Source of the DNA: Sordariomycetes sp. S80-01Y
Taxonomy: Eukaryota; Ascomycota; Sordariomycetes
Assembly (NCBI GenBank): GCA_037042185.1
Contig: JAXQJY010000019.1
Coordinates: 372,001 to 436,000, forward strand
Reading direction: 5' to 3'
DNA length: 64,000 nt
The position numbers and the translations under genes are program-made. How positions within the stretch are numbered: the first letter of the stretch is position 1; every line of letters starts with the position of its first letter. The notes below the pieces were generated by a model that saw nothing but the letters and a program-made list of their open reading frames with translations, was not told the DNA's origin and made no database searches. This document shows, in pieces, positions 30,368 to 41,534 of this stretch.

Positions 30368-32877
30368 TCACCAGATGCTGTGCTCCGTCATAGCGTGCTG
30401 CATCCACTCCGTGTCGCTGCTCCCGATCGAATTCGCCAGATCCATCATTTGCGCCGTCGTCAGTCCGCTGTCCCAGCCAAAGTCATCGAAATTGCCGGTC
30501 AAGGGGGTCGGGAAGGGGTTGTCGTCGCCGTCGGGGTGAGGCATGACCGTCTCGACAACCATGCCAGCAAACTGCTCGCGTTGCTCGGCTTGTTGAGGCG
30601 GTTCGACGCTCGTTGATGAGCCCATGTTGGGCGGTGCAACCCGCCACGGAAGACCGCTGAGCATGTCGTCGAGCTGCTTGAGCTCGGAACGTCGGAGTTG
30701 AGCGATGAGGTTCCCGCTGCGGGTGAATTCGTCGAAGAGCTCGTACGCCTTCTCGACCCAAGATCGCGAGTTTTCCCCGAGGCTCGGATTAAGAGACGGG
30801 CCCAATATCAACGTCACCGTGGAAATAAAGAGGGACTCCAGATCGTGTGGCAGAAACTTCTCTTTAAAGTCAAAAAAGTCAGCATGTTTCAGGAGCGTGC
30901 GGTTTCTAGAAAGTGGTAACCTACCTAGCAAGCCTTGCTCTTGGAGACAAGTGAGGATCCCGATCATCTGCTGCGACGACTCAACGCATAATCTCATGAG
31001 GTTTGCAACCGTCGAGGACGAGTTCAAGGTCTCGAGGTAGGACTCCGGGGATTCGAAATGGATCTTCAAGAAGCAGAAGAGCAGAGGACGGGTGGCCAGG
31101 ACAATGCACTGGTGGTAAAGGAGGTGCAGGTAGGCCGAGATCCGCGAAATGCCCTGGAGGTCGTTCCTATCAAGGGGAAGCGGGAAAGTCTGCCGAAGCT
31201 CGTCGGCTTGATCGGCAACGGACGCTAGGACATCCTTCGTGCTTGTGAGGAAGTTCTTGTTCAGGCGGCCGTCTGCACCGTAGACCTCTGCAAAGATAGT
31301 GTTGGTCACGTTCCGAGAATCTGGTGCTATGTATGCACTGACCTTTGTTTATTTGCGCAATCGAATGCGAGACCCTGATTTGCATCCGCAACGCGGATTG
31401 TCGCTGTATAGAGCCCGAGAAATGTGGAAGGTCCACGTAGACGACGTCGTTGCTGATGGATGGTGGGATGCCCATCAGCGAGGTCATTTCGCGGTCCATG
31501 ACATAGACAGTTAGCCAGATTCTGCGACATCGCTCAACGAACTGCGCGCCGAATTGGTCAACAGGCATGTGCGTGTGCATGCCGTTTGTCATGACCAGCC
31601 TCATGGCCTGACCGATCTAGTTGGAGTCAGCGTCAAAGGCGCGTGAAAGGAAGGGAGGAAACGTACGTAGTTGTAGGCGCTGTTGCGGTGATCCAAGCAC
31701 TGGAAGAACAGCGATACGCAGCAGAGAATCTCGGTGGATATGGCCGGAGTCCTCACCAAGACATGGACATCCGGCAGAATCTGTAATGCTTTGGAGAAGA
31801 ACTCGATCCCAGGCGGCTTCCTCTGCTGGTTATCTTGATTCACCAAGGCCTTTCCGAAAGCGATAATGAGCAGAAGGTGTATGTAGAAAAGACTCGCGCC
31901 CATAACCTGAGGAGCTGGATCGGCGTAGAACTCGTATAGCTCGGCCATGAATGATTCCTCGTCGAACAGGTGGAATATCTGGGCACAGTGGAATTTGACT
32001 GAGTTGATCAGGAACATGGCGTGGTCAAGACTGGGGAGCACAGGGGCGTCCGGACTCTCCGTGATTCTTAGCCCATCCCAAGGCAGGTCATAGGTTGTGC
32101 CGTCGAACAGAAGGGAATCGGGAGAAACAGGGCTCTTGTGGACGAATTCGTGCGCTAGATTAAGCACGCGCCTTGTGAAAGACCAGTTCGACGAAGTACC
32201 CAAGTAGACTCGTAAATGTCAGCAAGATTCAGGGGGTATGACTGATTGCCACCTACACGGCCGGCCATTGCTTGCCTTCATGAACGCGGATGGTCCTATC
32301 ACCAATGGATTTTGCAAAGTCGAGGCCACAGGGTCTTGAACAGAGGTTTCTGGGCGAGGCCGGCTGCGGTGATTGTGCACGGCGCTGACCTCCCCCATAC
32401 GCCTCCGAGTGCTCCTCCTGGGCGAAGGAAGCATCGTAGTGTGCTCGCCATCATCATCGAGGACATGACTATGTTCAGCACCATCGAGACTCGAAATGGA
32501 ATCTCGCTGTGCGGTATGATGCTCACGTGCATTCTGGATCTGGTCTTGAAGATCAAGAATGTACCTGCGGCACCGAAATTCAATCTCACGTCCGCCATGT
32601 GTACAGAGCCAATACGTACCCTTTAGTCACCATGATCTTCTGCTCACGCTCATCAAAATCGCAAGCGAGCCGTCGCTTCTTGCAAGCTTCGCACGGCTGC
32701 GTGCCGGAGCACTTAATCTTCTGCCTGCGACATCGGGCGCATCTGGAACCTCGCGTCAGTTGCTATAGCGGGAAATGGTGGCCACTGCGAGACCTACGCG
32801 TTGCAAGATCGCTTGAGGACCCTGCCACGAGCCTTGGGCGTCCCGTTGCCCCGCGGGGAGCTCGATGGCGATGGCAT
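30368..32877 (-). CDS. Zn2Cys6 transcription factor of the proline cluster (PrnA-equivalent)
   Basis: Predicted activator of the proline cluster. Seven exons: 32798-32877, 32620-32742, 32257-32564, 31667-32208, 31343-31616, 30925-31287, 30368-30861; 727 aa. All junction phases agree. Exons 1 and 2 build the zinc cluster at residues 28-54 (NACARCRRQKIKCSGTQPCE then ACKKRRLAC). The second join gives MVTKGYILDLQDQIQ, the start of the dimerisation coil. Later exons carry YLGTSSNWSFTRRVL, then the fungal_trans region with CRRIWLTVYVMDREMTSLMG. The last intron (30862-30924, 63 nt) stays open if unspliced; removing it gives GLLEKFLPHDLESLF, matching relatives. The C-terminus is acidic, like an activation domain. 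Equivalence to PrnA is inferred from position, not from alignment. Confidence 0.83.
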
Positions 32878-34005
32878 GTTTGCCGTGAGGACCCCAAATA
32901 CAGTGTCAGCCGGCGCGCCGGTCGTCGCTTGAGGGGAGTTGTGATCCGGTCTGTGCTGTTATCTCGGATGACGGTCCGGTGGAGTCGACACTGATACGCC
33001 AACAGCCAAGTCAGGCCCTAGCCATGTGCGGGGTACCACCATCGCCGCGGTTCCGTTGGATGCGATGGACGATCGCGGTGGAAATGTGTGTCGAAAGAAG
33101 ATTCCAGGTTTGCGACTATGAAGACGAATTCACGAGTCGGTCATGATGTGGCTGACAGCTTTAACGAGCGCCGTCTGTCACCGTGGCGGTTGCAAATGTG
33201 GATCTCCCAGGTGTTGAGATGCGCCCCCTTTTTACTTATGGGAGGGACTCTACACAGCCAGACCACTGGAAACAGCAGAGCCGTGAAAGAGTTGACTTGG
33301 TCGAAGAGTGGAACAATAAGGAGAGTCGAAGTTGGCTCGGAATCTCTTTCCAAAGTAGAGCTGCTTTGTCGGTTTGACTTGCCCAGGATGGAACTGGGAT
33401 CCTGGAATAGATCCACGCTACTCGGCCCCGCCACCGGGTTCAACTTCCACGGCTCATCAACAATCAGGTCGAGTCTCTGCATAAGCCCACATCATCCAGA
33501 TGTAGGTGCCTAGGCGCTGCAAAGGCATGTCAAGGAGTTGGTGAGGGTGTTTAGAGATGGATCTTTGGGTGACTTCTGCTTCCCCGGCGACCGGAACTTA
33601 ACGGTGCCAGGGCATATGGTATGCCCCAAGATCCGATATACGAGTTCGCAGAGCTGCCATTCAGATCAATTTGAACCCCAACTGAAATTGACATCAAGTG
33701 GTGGAGCTCCTCCATCTGTCGACATATCTATTTCTTGCGCTTCGATTCGGGTTCTCTTGCTGCAAAGTACGAGATGACGAGGCGATCGTAGAATCCCGTC
33801 GATGCAAAAGACCACATGCAACTTTGGTCAAATCTATACAGAGATCGTCGGTTTCATTCATTTAACAAGAAAGTAGTCCCGAGATTCTTCATGTATTTAA
33901 GCCATGCGATGACCATGGGGCATATCAGACAAGATCGCAATCACCAATCCTCACTCTTTCTCCCAATCGACTGATACCAGGCTTAAGCAGCAGGATCCTT
34001 GCAAG
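32878..34005. promoter_or_regulatory. Divergent promoter, proline regulator and 2OG oxygenase
   Basis: 1.1 kb between the start codons of the minus-strand regulator and the plus-strand oxygenase. Frames on both strands near 33.1-33.5 kb overlap antisense and show no domain, so no gene is called. Confidence 0.45.
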
Positions 34006-35104
34006 ATGCACGGAGCGGGAGCTACCCTCGATATGTCTCTGTTCTTTGGAACAGAGGATCAAAAGACACAGTTTTGCAACGAGTTTCTACACATGTTGAA
34101 GACCCATGGCTGCGTCAAGCTCCACAACCACAGCATCTCCGATGATGATGTCCAACAGCTCTTTGAAGAGGTATGTACTGCTGGACTGACATTTCTCCGT
34201 CATAAACTGAAAGATCTGGTCGCAGTCCCGCAGGTTCTTCTCGCTGCCGCTCGAGACGAAGATGCTCGCCAAGCACCCTCCTCAGTCGAACCCCAATCGG
34301 GGATACAGCTTCGTCGGGCAGGAGAATGTGGCAAACATCAGCGGCTACGAAAAGGGCATAAGTGGACCGGCGGCGACAAAAGATATCAAGGTGAGTAGGA
34401 CGAGGGTGCTGGCTTGCCCTAGGCGTTGACAGTTCTAGGAATCCGTTGATTTTGGCTCCGCTACCGACGACTTGGTAGACAACATCTGGGTCCCCGAGGA
34501 CAAGCTTCCCGGCTTTCGAAAGTTCATGGAAGATTTCTATGACAAGGCTTTCGAGATGGAACTGCAGCTGCTTTCCGCGCTGGCCATCGCTCTAGGCGTC
34601 TCGGAAGAGCACATGCGGTCTCTGCACAACCACGCCGAGAACGAGTTCCGCATCTTGCACTATCCTGCCGTCGATGCGTCTGAGCTGGCAGACGGTACTT
34701 CCACCCGTATTGCCGAGCACACAGACTTTGGCACCATCACGATGCTTTTCCAAGATTCGGTGGGCGGTTTGCAGGTTGAAGACCAAACCGAGCTCGGCAC
34801 GTTCCGACCGATCGAGTCGTCGAAGCCGACAGAGTGCATCGTCAACATCGGCGACTCCTTACAACGCCTTTCGAACGATACTTTCAAGGCGGCTTGCCAT
34901 CGCGTAACGTATCCACCCGCTATTAAAGCAGGGGACAATGCCGTGATTCCAGAGCGTTACTCGGTTGCTTACTTCGCTAAGCCGAACCGCCATGCTTCTC
35001 TCCTGCCGCTCAAGGAGTTCATCACGGAGGAGACGCCTTGCAAATATGATAGCGTCACGGCGTGGGAGTGGAACAATAGCAGAATTGCCAAGCTCTACAC
35101 ATAA
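34006..35104 (+). CDS. 2-oxoglutarate/Fe(II)-dependent oxygenase (IPNS-like fold)
   Basis: Non-haem iron oxygenase of 331 aa. Exons 34006-34170, 34226-34390 and 34439-35104; introns GTATGT...CGCAG and GTGAGT...TCTAG, all phase 0. The N-terminal DIOX_N part reads FLHMLKTHGCVKLHNHSISD, then RRFFSLPLETKMLAKHPP. The iron triad is visible: the His-x-Asp of RIAEHTDFGTITML and the distal His of AACHRVTYPP. The 2-oxoglutarate Arg-x-Ser is in PERYSVAYFAKP. The family hydroxylates, desaturates or cyclises small molecules; the substrate is unknown. It is followed by a Zn2Cys6 gene on the same strand 193 bp downstream, which may regulate it. Confidence 0.9.
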
Positions 35105-35297
35105 TAAACCCCTGCGATGTCGTTGCTTGTTCACCGGGATGGCCTTCCTCTTTAGATGCCGCTAGCCCCATCCGTTGCAGCTGATGTGCAGTACCTATTT
35201 CGGATAACCGACATTCGTTATTTGTTGCCCAAGAGCAGGACTGCGTCTGAAATCACTTTTACCTGACTTGCTTCGCCAATCGAAGCTGTCTTCTGTC

Positions 35298-37354
35298 ATG
35301 AAGTCTCGCCGAGCCCACACCTTCAATGGCTGCAAGGCGTGTCGACAACGACATCTCAAATGCGACCAAAGTTTGCCCAAGTGCCAGAGATGTCAAGACT
35401 CTGGCAGGGTTTGTAACTTCAAGCCGAGTTTGAGGTGGCTTGTCAGTACCGGAACCGATGTCTATGAGAAACAGCTGCCGCCACGAGACGACGAGCAATT
35501 TTCTAGGAGGCACCTCTACACAGGTACTTCAGCCAGTGGTCTTTGATATCGGAAGCAACTAAACAGTGACCCATACAGAAGCCTCCAGAAAGTCTATGAG
35601 TCTTGCCCTCGTAGGAAATGTGCCTTCAACGGTAACCTCCGCGTTAAACACAATCGAAGACAGATCTATGCAAATGCACGGGACTACAAAGCACATTGTC
35701 GGTCCATTTGGTGTCTTTGCCTGTGGGCAGACTGGAGCAGGTACTGGCAACGAACACCAGCCATCGAAAGATTTAGATGACCACCCGTCAACGCTGAGTC
35801 TCGAGTCAAGAGACGACTTACTTACTTTTGATTCAAACGAGTTCACCGACCATTCAGCATCGCTCGACTTCTTACAATGGGACGATCTCTTCACGGGCGA
35901 CCTACAATTGGATGACGTTCAACTCACCACGGAGAGTTTTCAGAACCCATCCCCGCCTCGAGGCCGACCAGAAGAAGTCGACCTCGAGGACGCCGCGGAT
36001 CTTTTGAAACACTTCCACGAAGATGTGATACAGCAGATGGGATCATTACCCGTGAAAGAAAAGTCAGGCTGGAGGATTCTCAACTACAACTCCGCGCTCG
36101 TCACCTTGGGCCAGTTGAGGTTACTGGAGGTGCCCCAGGACAAGATACAACAGGCTTCTTTGGCGAATTTGTATGCTGTGATAGCTGTTTCATCCTTGCA
36201 CCTATCTCTCAATCCCGCTATGAGCCTGAATGATTCCCGACCGTGCACCTACTGGAGCCTGACGTCTAGTAGGGCCTACGAGATGTCAAAGCAGTGCCTC
36301 AAAATGAGCTTGAAGAGCGAGTCTCATGGCCCAAATAAAGCCAAGTACAAGGAACAACTCATGGCCACGGCGGCTATCTTGGCGAATGCTGTATGTTTGG
36401 TGAAAATTGGGAGAATGATCTGCTGACCACTTTATGTAGCTCCTCTCTGGGAACGAAGTCGACGCAAGTCGGTATCTCAACGATATGGAACATCTGATAC
36501 GCACCCGTGGCTTGAAAAAACCCAAGATGTCACGAAGGGTCCGGCTACTGCACAACATCTATGCATGGATGCGCATTGTCTCCGAAAGCACTCACGTCAT
36601 AGAAAGATCCTGTGAGAGAAGGCAGGTCTTGAGCACTGCCTCTGTTGAAGAATGCCAGGAGGATGCGACCCTCGATAACTTCCTCCAACTCGAACCATGG
36701 TATGAAAATGCGCAGGACATCCATCTTGCCACGTCAAATGACGACGCAGAAAATATGTACATGGAGATCTACGGCGTACCGGAAACGTGGCTCAGACTCG
36801 TCTCACAAATCACCAGGCTGGCGAACATCATGGACCGTCTACGACCCCGGCAGAATAGGATGGACGCTGAGTATCTCGCTGCGCTTCAGCCGAACATATC
36901 GCAGCTTGAAGATGCGGTGGGTGCATTCCACGACAGGTATCGGATAGTGCCGCAGCCAAGTCCCCATGACCATATGGTACAAGCTTTGAGCTCTGCCTTG
37001 GTGATCTTCTTCCATCGCCGAGTCCGCGACGGTCCATCTCATCTTTTGCAGAACAGTATCAACAAGGTTCTTAAATCCCTTCATGCGTTTGATGCCTCGT
37101 TGAGCGAGAATCGAATTCTTGGCCCTGGGACAGCTTGGCCCGCCTTCATTGCGGGCTCCGAAGCAGACTCGGAGGATCAGAAGCAGCAATTTGCGGCATG
37201 GCTCGAGAAGGCTTTCAAGAATTCGGGGTGGAGAGGTTATGAAATTTCTCTTGAAATCATGCGGGAGGTTTGGAGAGCAAGAAGTAGCATTGTCGGCGGC
37301 TCTACATGGGTTCAAGTCTGCCGACGCACATCACGGTGGCCATTGCTCTGTTAG
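35298..37354 (+). CDS. Zn2Cys6 transcription factor, fungal_trans_2 (ArcA/Arg81-like)
   Basis: Predicted nuclear regulator, 654 aa. Exons 35298-35523, 35567-36390 and 36440-37354; the 43-nt first intron (GTACTT...AACAG) is short but in phase. The zinc cluster occupies residues 12-39 (GCKACRQRHLKCDQSLPKCQ, then RCQDSGRVC), followed by SLRWL, the arrangement typical of the ArcA/Arg81 type. An acidic middle (DLDDHPSTLSLESRDDL) precedes the fungal_trans_2 helical region with LANLYAVIAVSSLHL and SGNEVDASRYLNDMEHLIRT. The end motif GWRGYEISLEIMREVW recurs in that family. ArcA controls arginine catabolism, whose products enter the P5C pool, so proximity to the proline cluster is suggestive only. Confidence 0.8.
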
Positions 37355-37610
37355 CGGAGCGGCGACCTGGTGTACTGGGCAGATCTTGGGATGAAATGAA
37401 ATAGAATATGCGCAAATAATGGCAAGTGTTTGACTCGAACTTTCGCAGAATGACAAGTGTTTGTGGCACATCTTGATCTGGGCTAATGAACAATGCAATA
37501 TCTTTCGACTCATCAAAGACAGATCAAACCCTTCTTATGGATTCTCCCATCCGCGTAACGACGTGCATATCGTCGATACTCTGAGAGCACGCTCAGAAAC
37601 TTCCCTTAAT

Positions 37611-38292
37611 TTACGCAAGTACAGACTTAGAGATCTGATCAAGAATTCCGTCGTCTTCTTCACCCTCGGCGTCTTCATCGTCGCTGTCGCTGTCACTGTC
37701 CTCGTCGAGGCCCTTCAGGACATCGCCGTAGTCGTCCGGGTCCGTAGCCCCATCGTGCATGTCGTAAATCCATTCCACAGCATCGTTATCCTGAAGCTCT
37801 TCAAGCTCTAATCCCCAGTAATGCCCATTGCCCCCTTCGGGGTCGTTGTTGAAGACACGAGCGATGCCTTAGCAAAGGAGCTAAATTAGCATCAATCCAC
37901 ATTTTTCCATGGTCCCAATACTAACCGGATGCGTACTCGGCCATCGTCAAGGAGAGACACTCGGCAATATCCTCATTCTGGATATCAGGCTCGCCGAAGT
38001 CCTCGATGAACTTGCCACCGAAGATGGTGCCGTAGTAGTTGTACCCATCGTTGGCCTCGACGAAGGCTTTGGCCCATGCTTCGCCCTCTGGCTTCGTATA
38101 GAAGACAAGCTTCTCCTCATCAATTTCCTCATCGGACATCCACTCGTACACCTTGTCTGTGTCGGTGGCGTCGTCGGGCACGTATTCGCGGACGATTATG
38201 GGTGCAGCGCCCTTGGAGGTTGGAGCGGCGTGGCTGATGCCAAATACCAAAGCGCCGGCGACGGAAAGAATGCGGATCTTGGATACAAACAT
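37611..38292 (-). CDS. Small secreted acidic protein of unknown function
   Basis: 207 aa. Exons 37926-38292 and 37611-37867, intron 37868-37925 (GTTAGT...CTAAG; the AAG acceptor is less certain). A signal peptide is clear (MFVSKIRILSVAGALVFGIS, cleavage near HAA-PT). The mature protein is about 185 aa and strongly acidic, with many Tyr/Trp/Gly (GYNYYGTIFGGKFIEDFG, GGNGHYWGLELEEL) and essentially one Cys, so it is not a disulfide-rich effector. The C-terminus is an Asp/Glu/Ser run (DEDSDSDSDDEDAEGEEDD) ending ILDQISKSVLA. I do not recognise a family. Secreted, acidic and possibly calcium-binding is all I can infer. Confidence 0.72.
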
Positions 38293-39446
38293 GGCGGGAA
38301 CGCTAAAGAATAAGATATTTCTACAGAAGTAGGGGTGTAAATGAGGACGTGCTCGTACTGAAGACCGGCTCCAGGATAGACTAAGAAACGAGAGGGCAAA
38401 GGCGCTGTTGATAATGATGAGACCCGTTTCGAAGCTGAAACCCATGCGCTTAAATACGTTTTTTGAAACGTACTTATTCCTCGAAATCTTCCAACAATCA
38501 CCGTATAAGCACGTCAATCTTGCTTTGGTTTGCTGCTGTGCCATTTAATCGCAGAGATGCTCGTCATGCAGTCTGGGTCCGCCATGAATCGGTAGGAGGT
38601 ATACGAAGAGCGCTTTTCGAAACTTCCGAAAGAATAAGACTCCAACTAATGAACCAAGGACTTGGCCACATGTATCGCCCTCTGCGGCAAAGGGACGGCG
38701 TAAGCGCCAGGCCGAGATAGCATGACGATGTTGAGTCTGGATCCATGGACCGAGCAGTGCCTCTTCCACGAGCATCAAACCACGCACCTGCGATTTCTGG
38801 GTCTGGGAAGCAGTTGCTGATCCGATATCAGATTACTGCATCAAGGATTTACGATTGGCCGCTGGAGTGCCGCTGGCTTGTGGTGGCCCGTCTTCGATCA
38901 GACGTCAATTTTCCCTTCCTAACTGTGCCTCACAACGCCGTCAAAGGGTTCAGTCCTGACTTAGAGGGCAACATCCCAACTCGTATCAATGCTGCGACTA
39001 CAGTAGCGTCTATCGACGGGATTTACACTCGTAACTGTCGAAGATGTGCCTGACATATGGCGGCGCAGATCGCCACCCTCAATGATGCATTTATTCCTCG
39101 AACCCGAGACGTCACAGTATGACAGGCCGCCACCTACGCCGCGTGCCCAGTGCGTCCGATTGGGGCCTGGGGCGGCGCAGCTCCGAGGACCCTTATTTGA
39201 TCGGCAACATCCACAAGCTTGATGAGATTCCATCACTTGCAACGCTGAGTTTCAAGTGTTGGCTCTTAACCATCACTTGCGGCTTGCCCCGGGAAAGTAC
39301 AACTAGTCATCATCTTTAGGTATTACATCATTTGGTGGCACTGGTTCCAAAAGTATGACCTTGTCGACTTCACTTAAAACGACCGCAGCTCAAGGTCATC
39401 GTTGGTCGTCGAAGCGGTGACTCCAAGTGAGCCCAGCGATTCTCAA
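38293..39446. promoter_or_regulatory. Divergent intergenic region
   Basis: 1.15 kb between the secreted-protein start (minus) and the ankyrin-protein start (plus). No gene supported. Confidence 0.45.
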
Positions 39447-40274
39447 ATGAATACCGATTCAAACACAATGGCTGTCGCATCACCCAGCAGCCGCACCCAA
39501 GCACTCCTTGACGCCTGCGCTGACGGCAACCTTGACCGCCTACACAGTCTTCTCGACGACCCAGCGGTTTCTGCTGAAGCCTTGAGCGAGGTTGACAGCA
39601 CTGGTCGCGGCAAACCCCGAAAGATTATCAACCTGCGCAACTTGGTCGAAAAGGCGGCAAAGGAAAGCCACGCCGAGATCGTCGCCCACCTCTTCGCCTT
39701 CGCGCGGGAGCACTCTGTCGACGCTGAAACCCTGATCAGCCGGGAGACGCTGCTGGCAGCAACGGGGACTGGTCACGTTGATGTTGTGTCCGAGTTCGTC
39801 AAGCTTCAACCCTCTTGCGTCAACACGGTGCTCGGATACTCAGGAGACCCGCTGGCGCGAGCCATCATCGGCAACTTCCTGGGCCTGAACGACGATACTA
39901 ATCCAGAGACTCGCATTCCGCTCGTTCGATATCTCCTGGAGAACGGAGCAGACCCAAATCAGCCAGTATGCTCGTTCACGAAGCCCGGGTTCCACCTCTA
40001 CACAGCGACCTTTCGTCGCAAGCCTCTCGAGATGATCCGTCTTCTGCTGGCGCATGGTGCCCAGGTGAAGGGTACCGGAGCAGCTGTTGCAGCGGCGGGG
40101 CGAGGTCGGATCGACGTTCTCGAGTTGCTTCTCGAACACGGCGCAGATGTCCACGAACCCCTGGCGGCTGGCATTGCACAAGCGCAGGAAAGAGAGGAGA
40201 CGCCGATTGAGGCAGCGCGCAGAAATGGTCAAGACGAAGCGGTCCGGTGGCTGCAGAGTCACGGCGCTGAGTAG
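39447..40274 (+). CDS. Ankyrin-repeat protein
   Basis: 275 aa, single exon, start ATG 39447. About five degenerate ankyrin units are visible: QALLDACADGNLDRLHSLL, AAKESHAEIVAHLFAFARE, LLAATGTGHVDVVSEFVKL, PLVRYLLENGADPNQP and AAAGRGRIDVLELLLEHGAD, with a last partial unit TPIEAARRNGQDEAVRWL. No signal peptide, membrane span or extra domain is present, so it probably acts as a cytosolic or nuclear protein-binding scaffold. The partner is unknown. Confidence 0.85.
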   Translation: MNTDSNTMAVASPSSRTQALLDACADGNLDRLHSLLDDPAVSAEALSEVDSTGRGKPRKIINLRNLVEKAAKESHAEIVAHLFAFAREHSVDAETLISRETLLAATGTGHVDVVSEFVKLQPSCVNTVLGYSGDPLARAIIGNFLGLNDDTNPETRIPLVRYLLENGADPNQPVCSFTKPGFHLYTATFRRKPLEMIRLLLAHGAQVKGTGAAVAAAGRGRIDVLELLLEHGADVHEPLAAGIAQAQEREETPIEAARRNGQDEAVRWLQSHGAE

Positions 40275-40380
40275 GGCGTGCGACATGACACCTGCCGGGA
40301 TCTTTCAGCAAACATGTGCGACAACTAGTGATCTAGAATAAAGATTGATAATCCGTAAAACATAGCTTTGACATTGCGAC

Positions 40381-41186
40381 TCAGACGTTGGCTCCTCCAT
40401 CTACAGCGTATGTAGCCCCTGTTACGTATTTTGACTCACTACCCAACAGGAAGGTAATGACACCGGCAACGTCTTCTGGTGTTCCTAGTCGGGGAATGGG
40501 GTTGGACGGTGTTGGATCTGGCATGTCGCTGGCCATATTCCGCTGATGCATAGGTGTGTCGATAGCACCCCTGGTGGCAGTTAGCTCCATGCATCTCATG
40601 CCTCTGGCCCAGTATTGATGACTTACGGTTCGACAACGTTCACTCGGATTCCTCTTGCGCCAGACTCCAAAGCTGCGCTCTTGACGAGACCAACCATGGC
40701 GTGTTTTGACGCTGCGAAGGCGGCGCCTTTCTTAAACCCACGCTGGCCGAACATGCTGCCTACGCAGACAACACTTCCACCTTCCACCAGCGAACCTGGA
40801 CGCAATACCTCACCAAGTGCGATGAATGTGGCGCGGCTGTTCAGATTCATAATAAAGTCGTACTCCTCATCTGTCGTATCAGATATCGATTCATGGCCGA
40901 GTCGGTGACCTCCAGTGCCGGCGACGTTGGCGTATCCGTCCAAGTGACCGAACTTGCCAATCGTAGTCGCGATGAAGTTACGGACTTGGTCGCGCTTGGT
41001 GACATCGAGAGCGCCGAAGCTCAGCCGCTGTCCGTATTTTGATTCGAGACCTCCAAAGGCCTTCTGGAGTGTGTCTGCTTGGATGTCGCCTACATTGACG
41101 CTTGCGCCCGCGTCCAAGAGGCGGAGGACGGTTGCGAAGCCGATACCGGAAGCACCACCTGTGACGGCGAAGACCTTTCCTTCCAT
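40381..41186 (-). CDS. Short-chain dehydrogenase/reductase with Phe in place of catalytic Tyr
   Basis: Classical-size SDR, 249 aa. Exons 40627-41186 and 40381-40570, intron 40571-40626 (GTAAGT...CACCAG). The cofactor loop is VTGGASGIGFATVLRLL (TGxxxGxG). An acidic GDIQAD follows the second strand, suggesting NAD(H). ANVAGTGGHRLG is the NNAG equivalent. The active-site Ser is in VVCVGSMFGQRG. The expected Tyr-x-x-x-Lys reads GAAFAASKHAMVGL, so Tyr is Phe while Lys is kept. The C-terminal part NMASDMPDPTPSNPIPRLGT, then VTGATYAVDGGANV is normal. The frame and splice sites are intact, so this is not decay. It may have altered or no dehydrogenase activity. Confidence 0.88.
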
Positions 41187-41534
41187 GTTGACGATTGAAG
41201 AGAATGAAGAGTGAGACTGGATTCAAAAGAAGAATCGATCTGGGACCTGTCAATACAAATACTTGGACTAATATAGACTCTATTACAGAGTGTGCTCCGA
41301 AATACGTCATCCCCATGCAGGCGGCTTACGGGCCAAATGGGGCGGCTAAAACAGCCTAGAAAGGGACACTCCACATCATTGATTGAGAACCTTCAGCAAT
41401 GTAAGTTTTTTTGATGCTGTTCAACGTATATGTTTGCTAAAGAAGAGTGGATCACAAGGTACGGCCCGGAATGCCAACAAGGAGCAGGCGTGTGCGCAGG
41501 ACTTTAATCGATCCTTGCAAATGTTTCCACCTCC
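41187..41534. other. Intergenic spacer
   Basis: 348 bp between the SDR start and the end of the downstream hydrolase. No gene supported. Confidence 0.4.

Noticed and set aside
33141-33482. 113-residue minus-strand frame in the prn-regulator/oxygenase spacer
   Set aside because: It does not start with ATG at a plausible site, has no domain and is matched by overlapping plus-strand frames.
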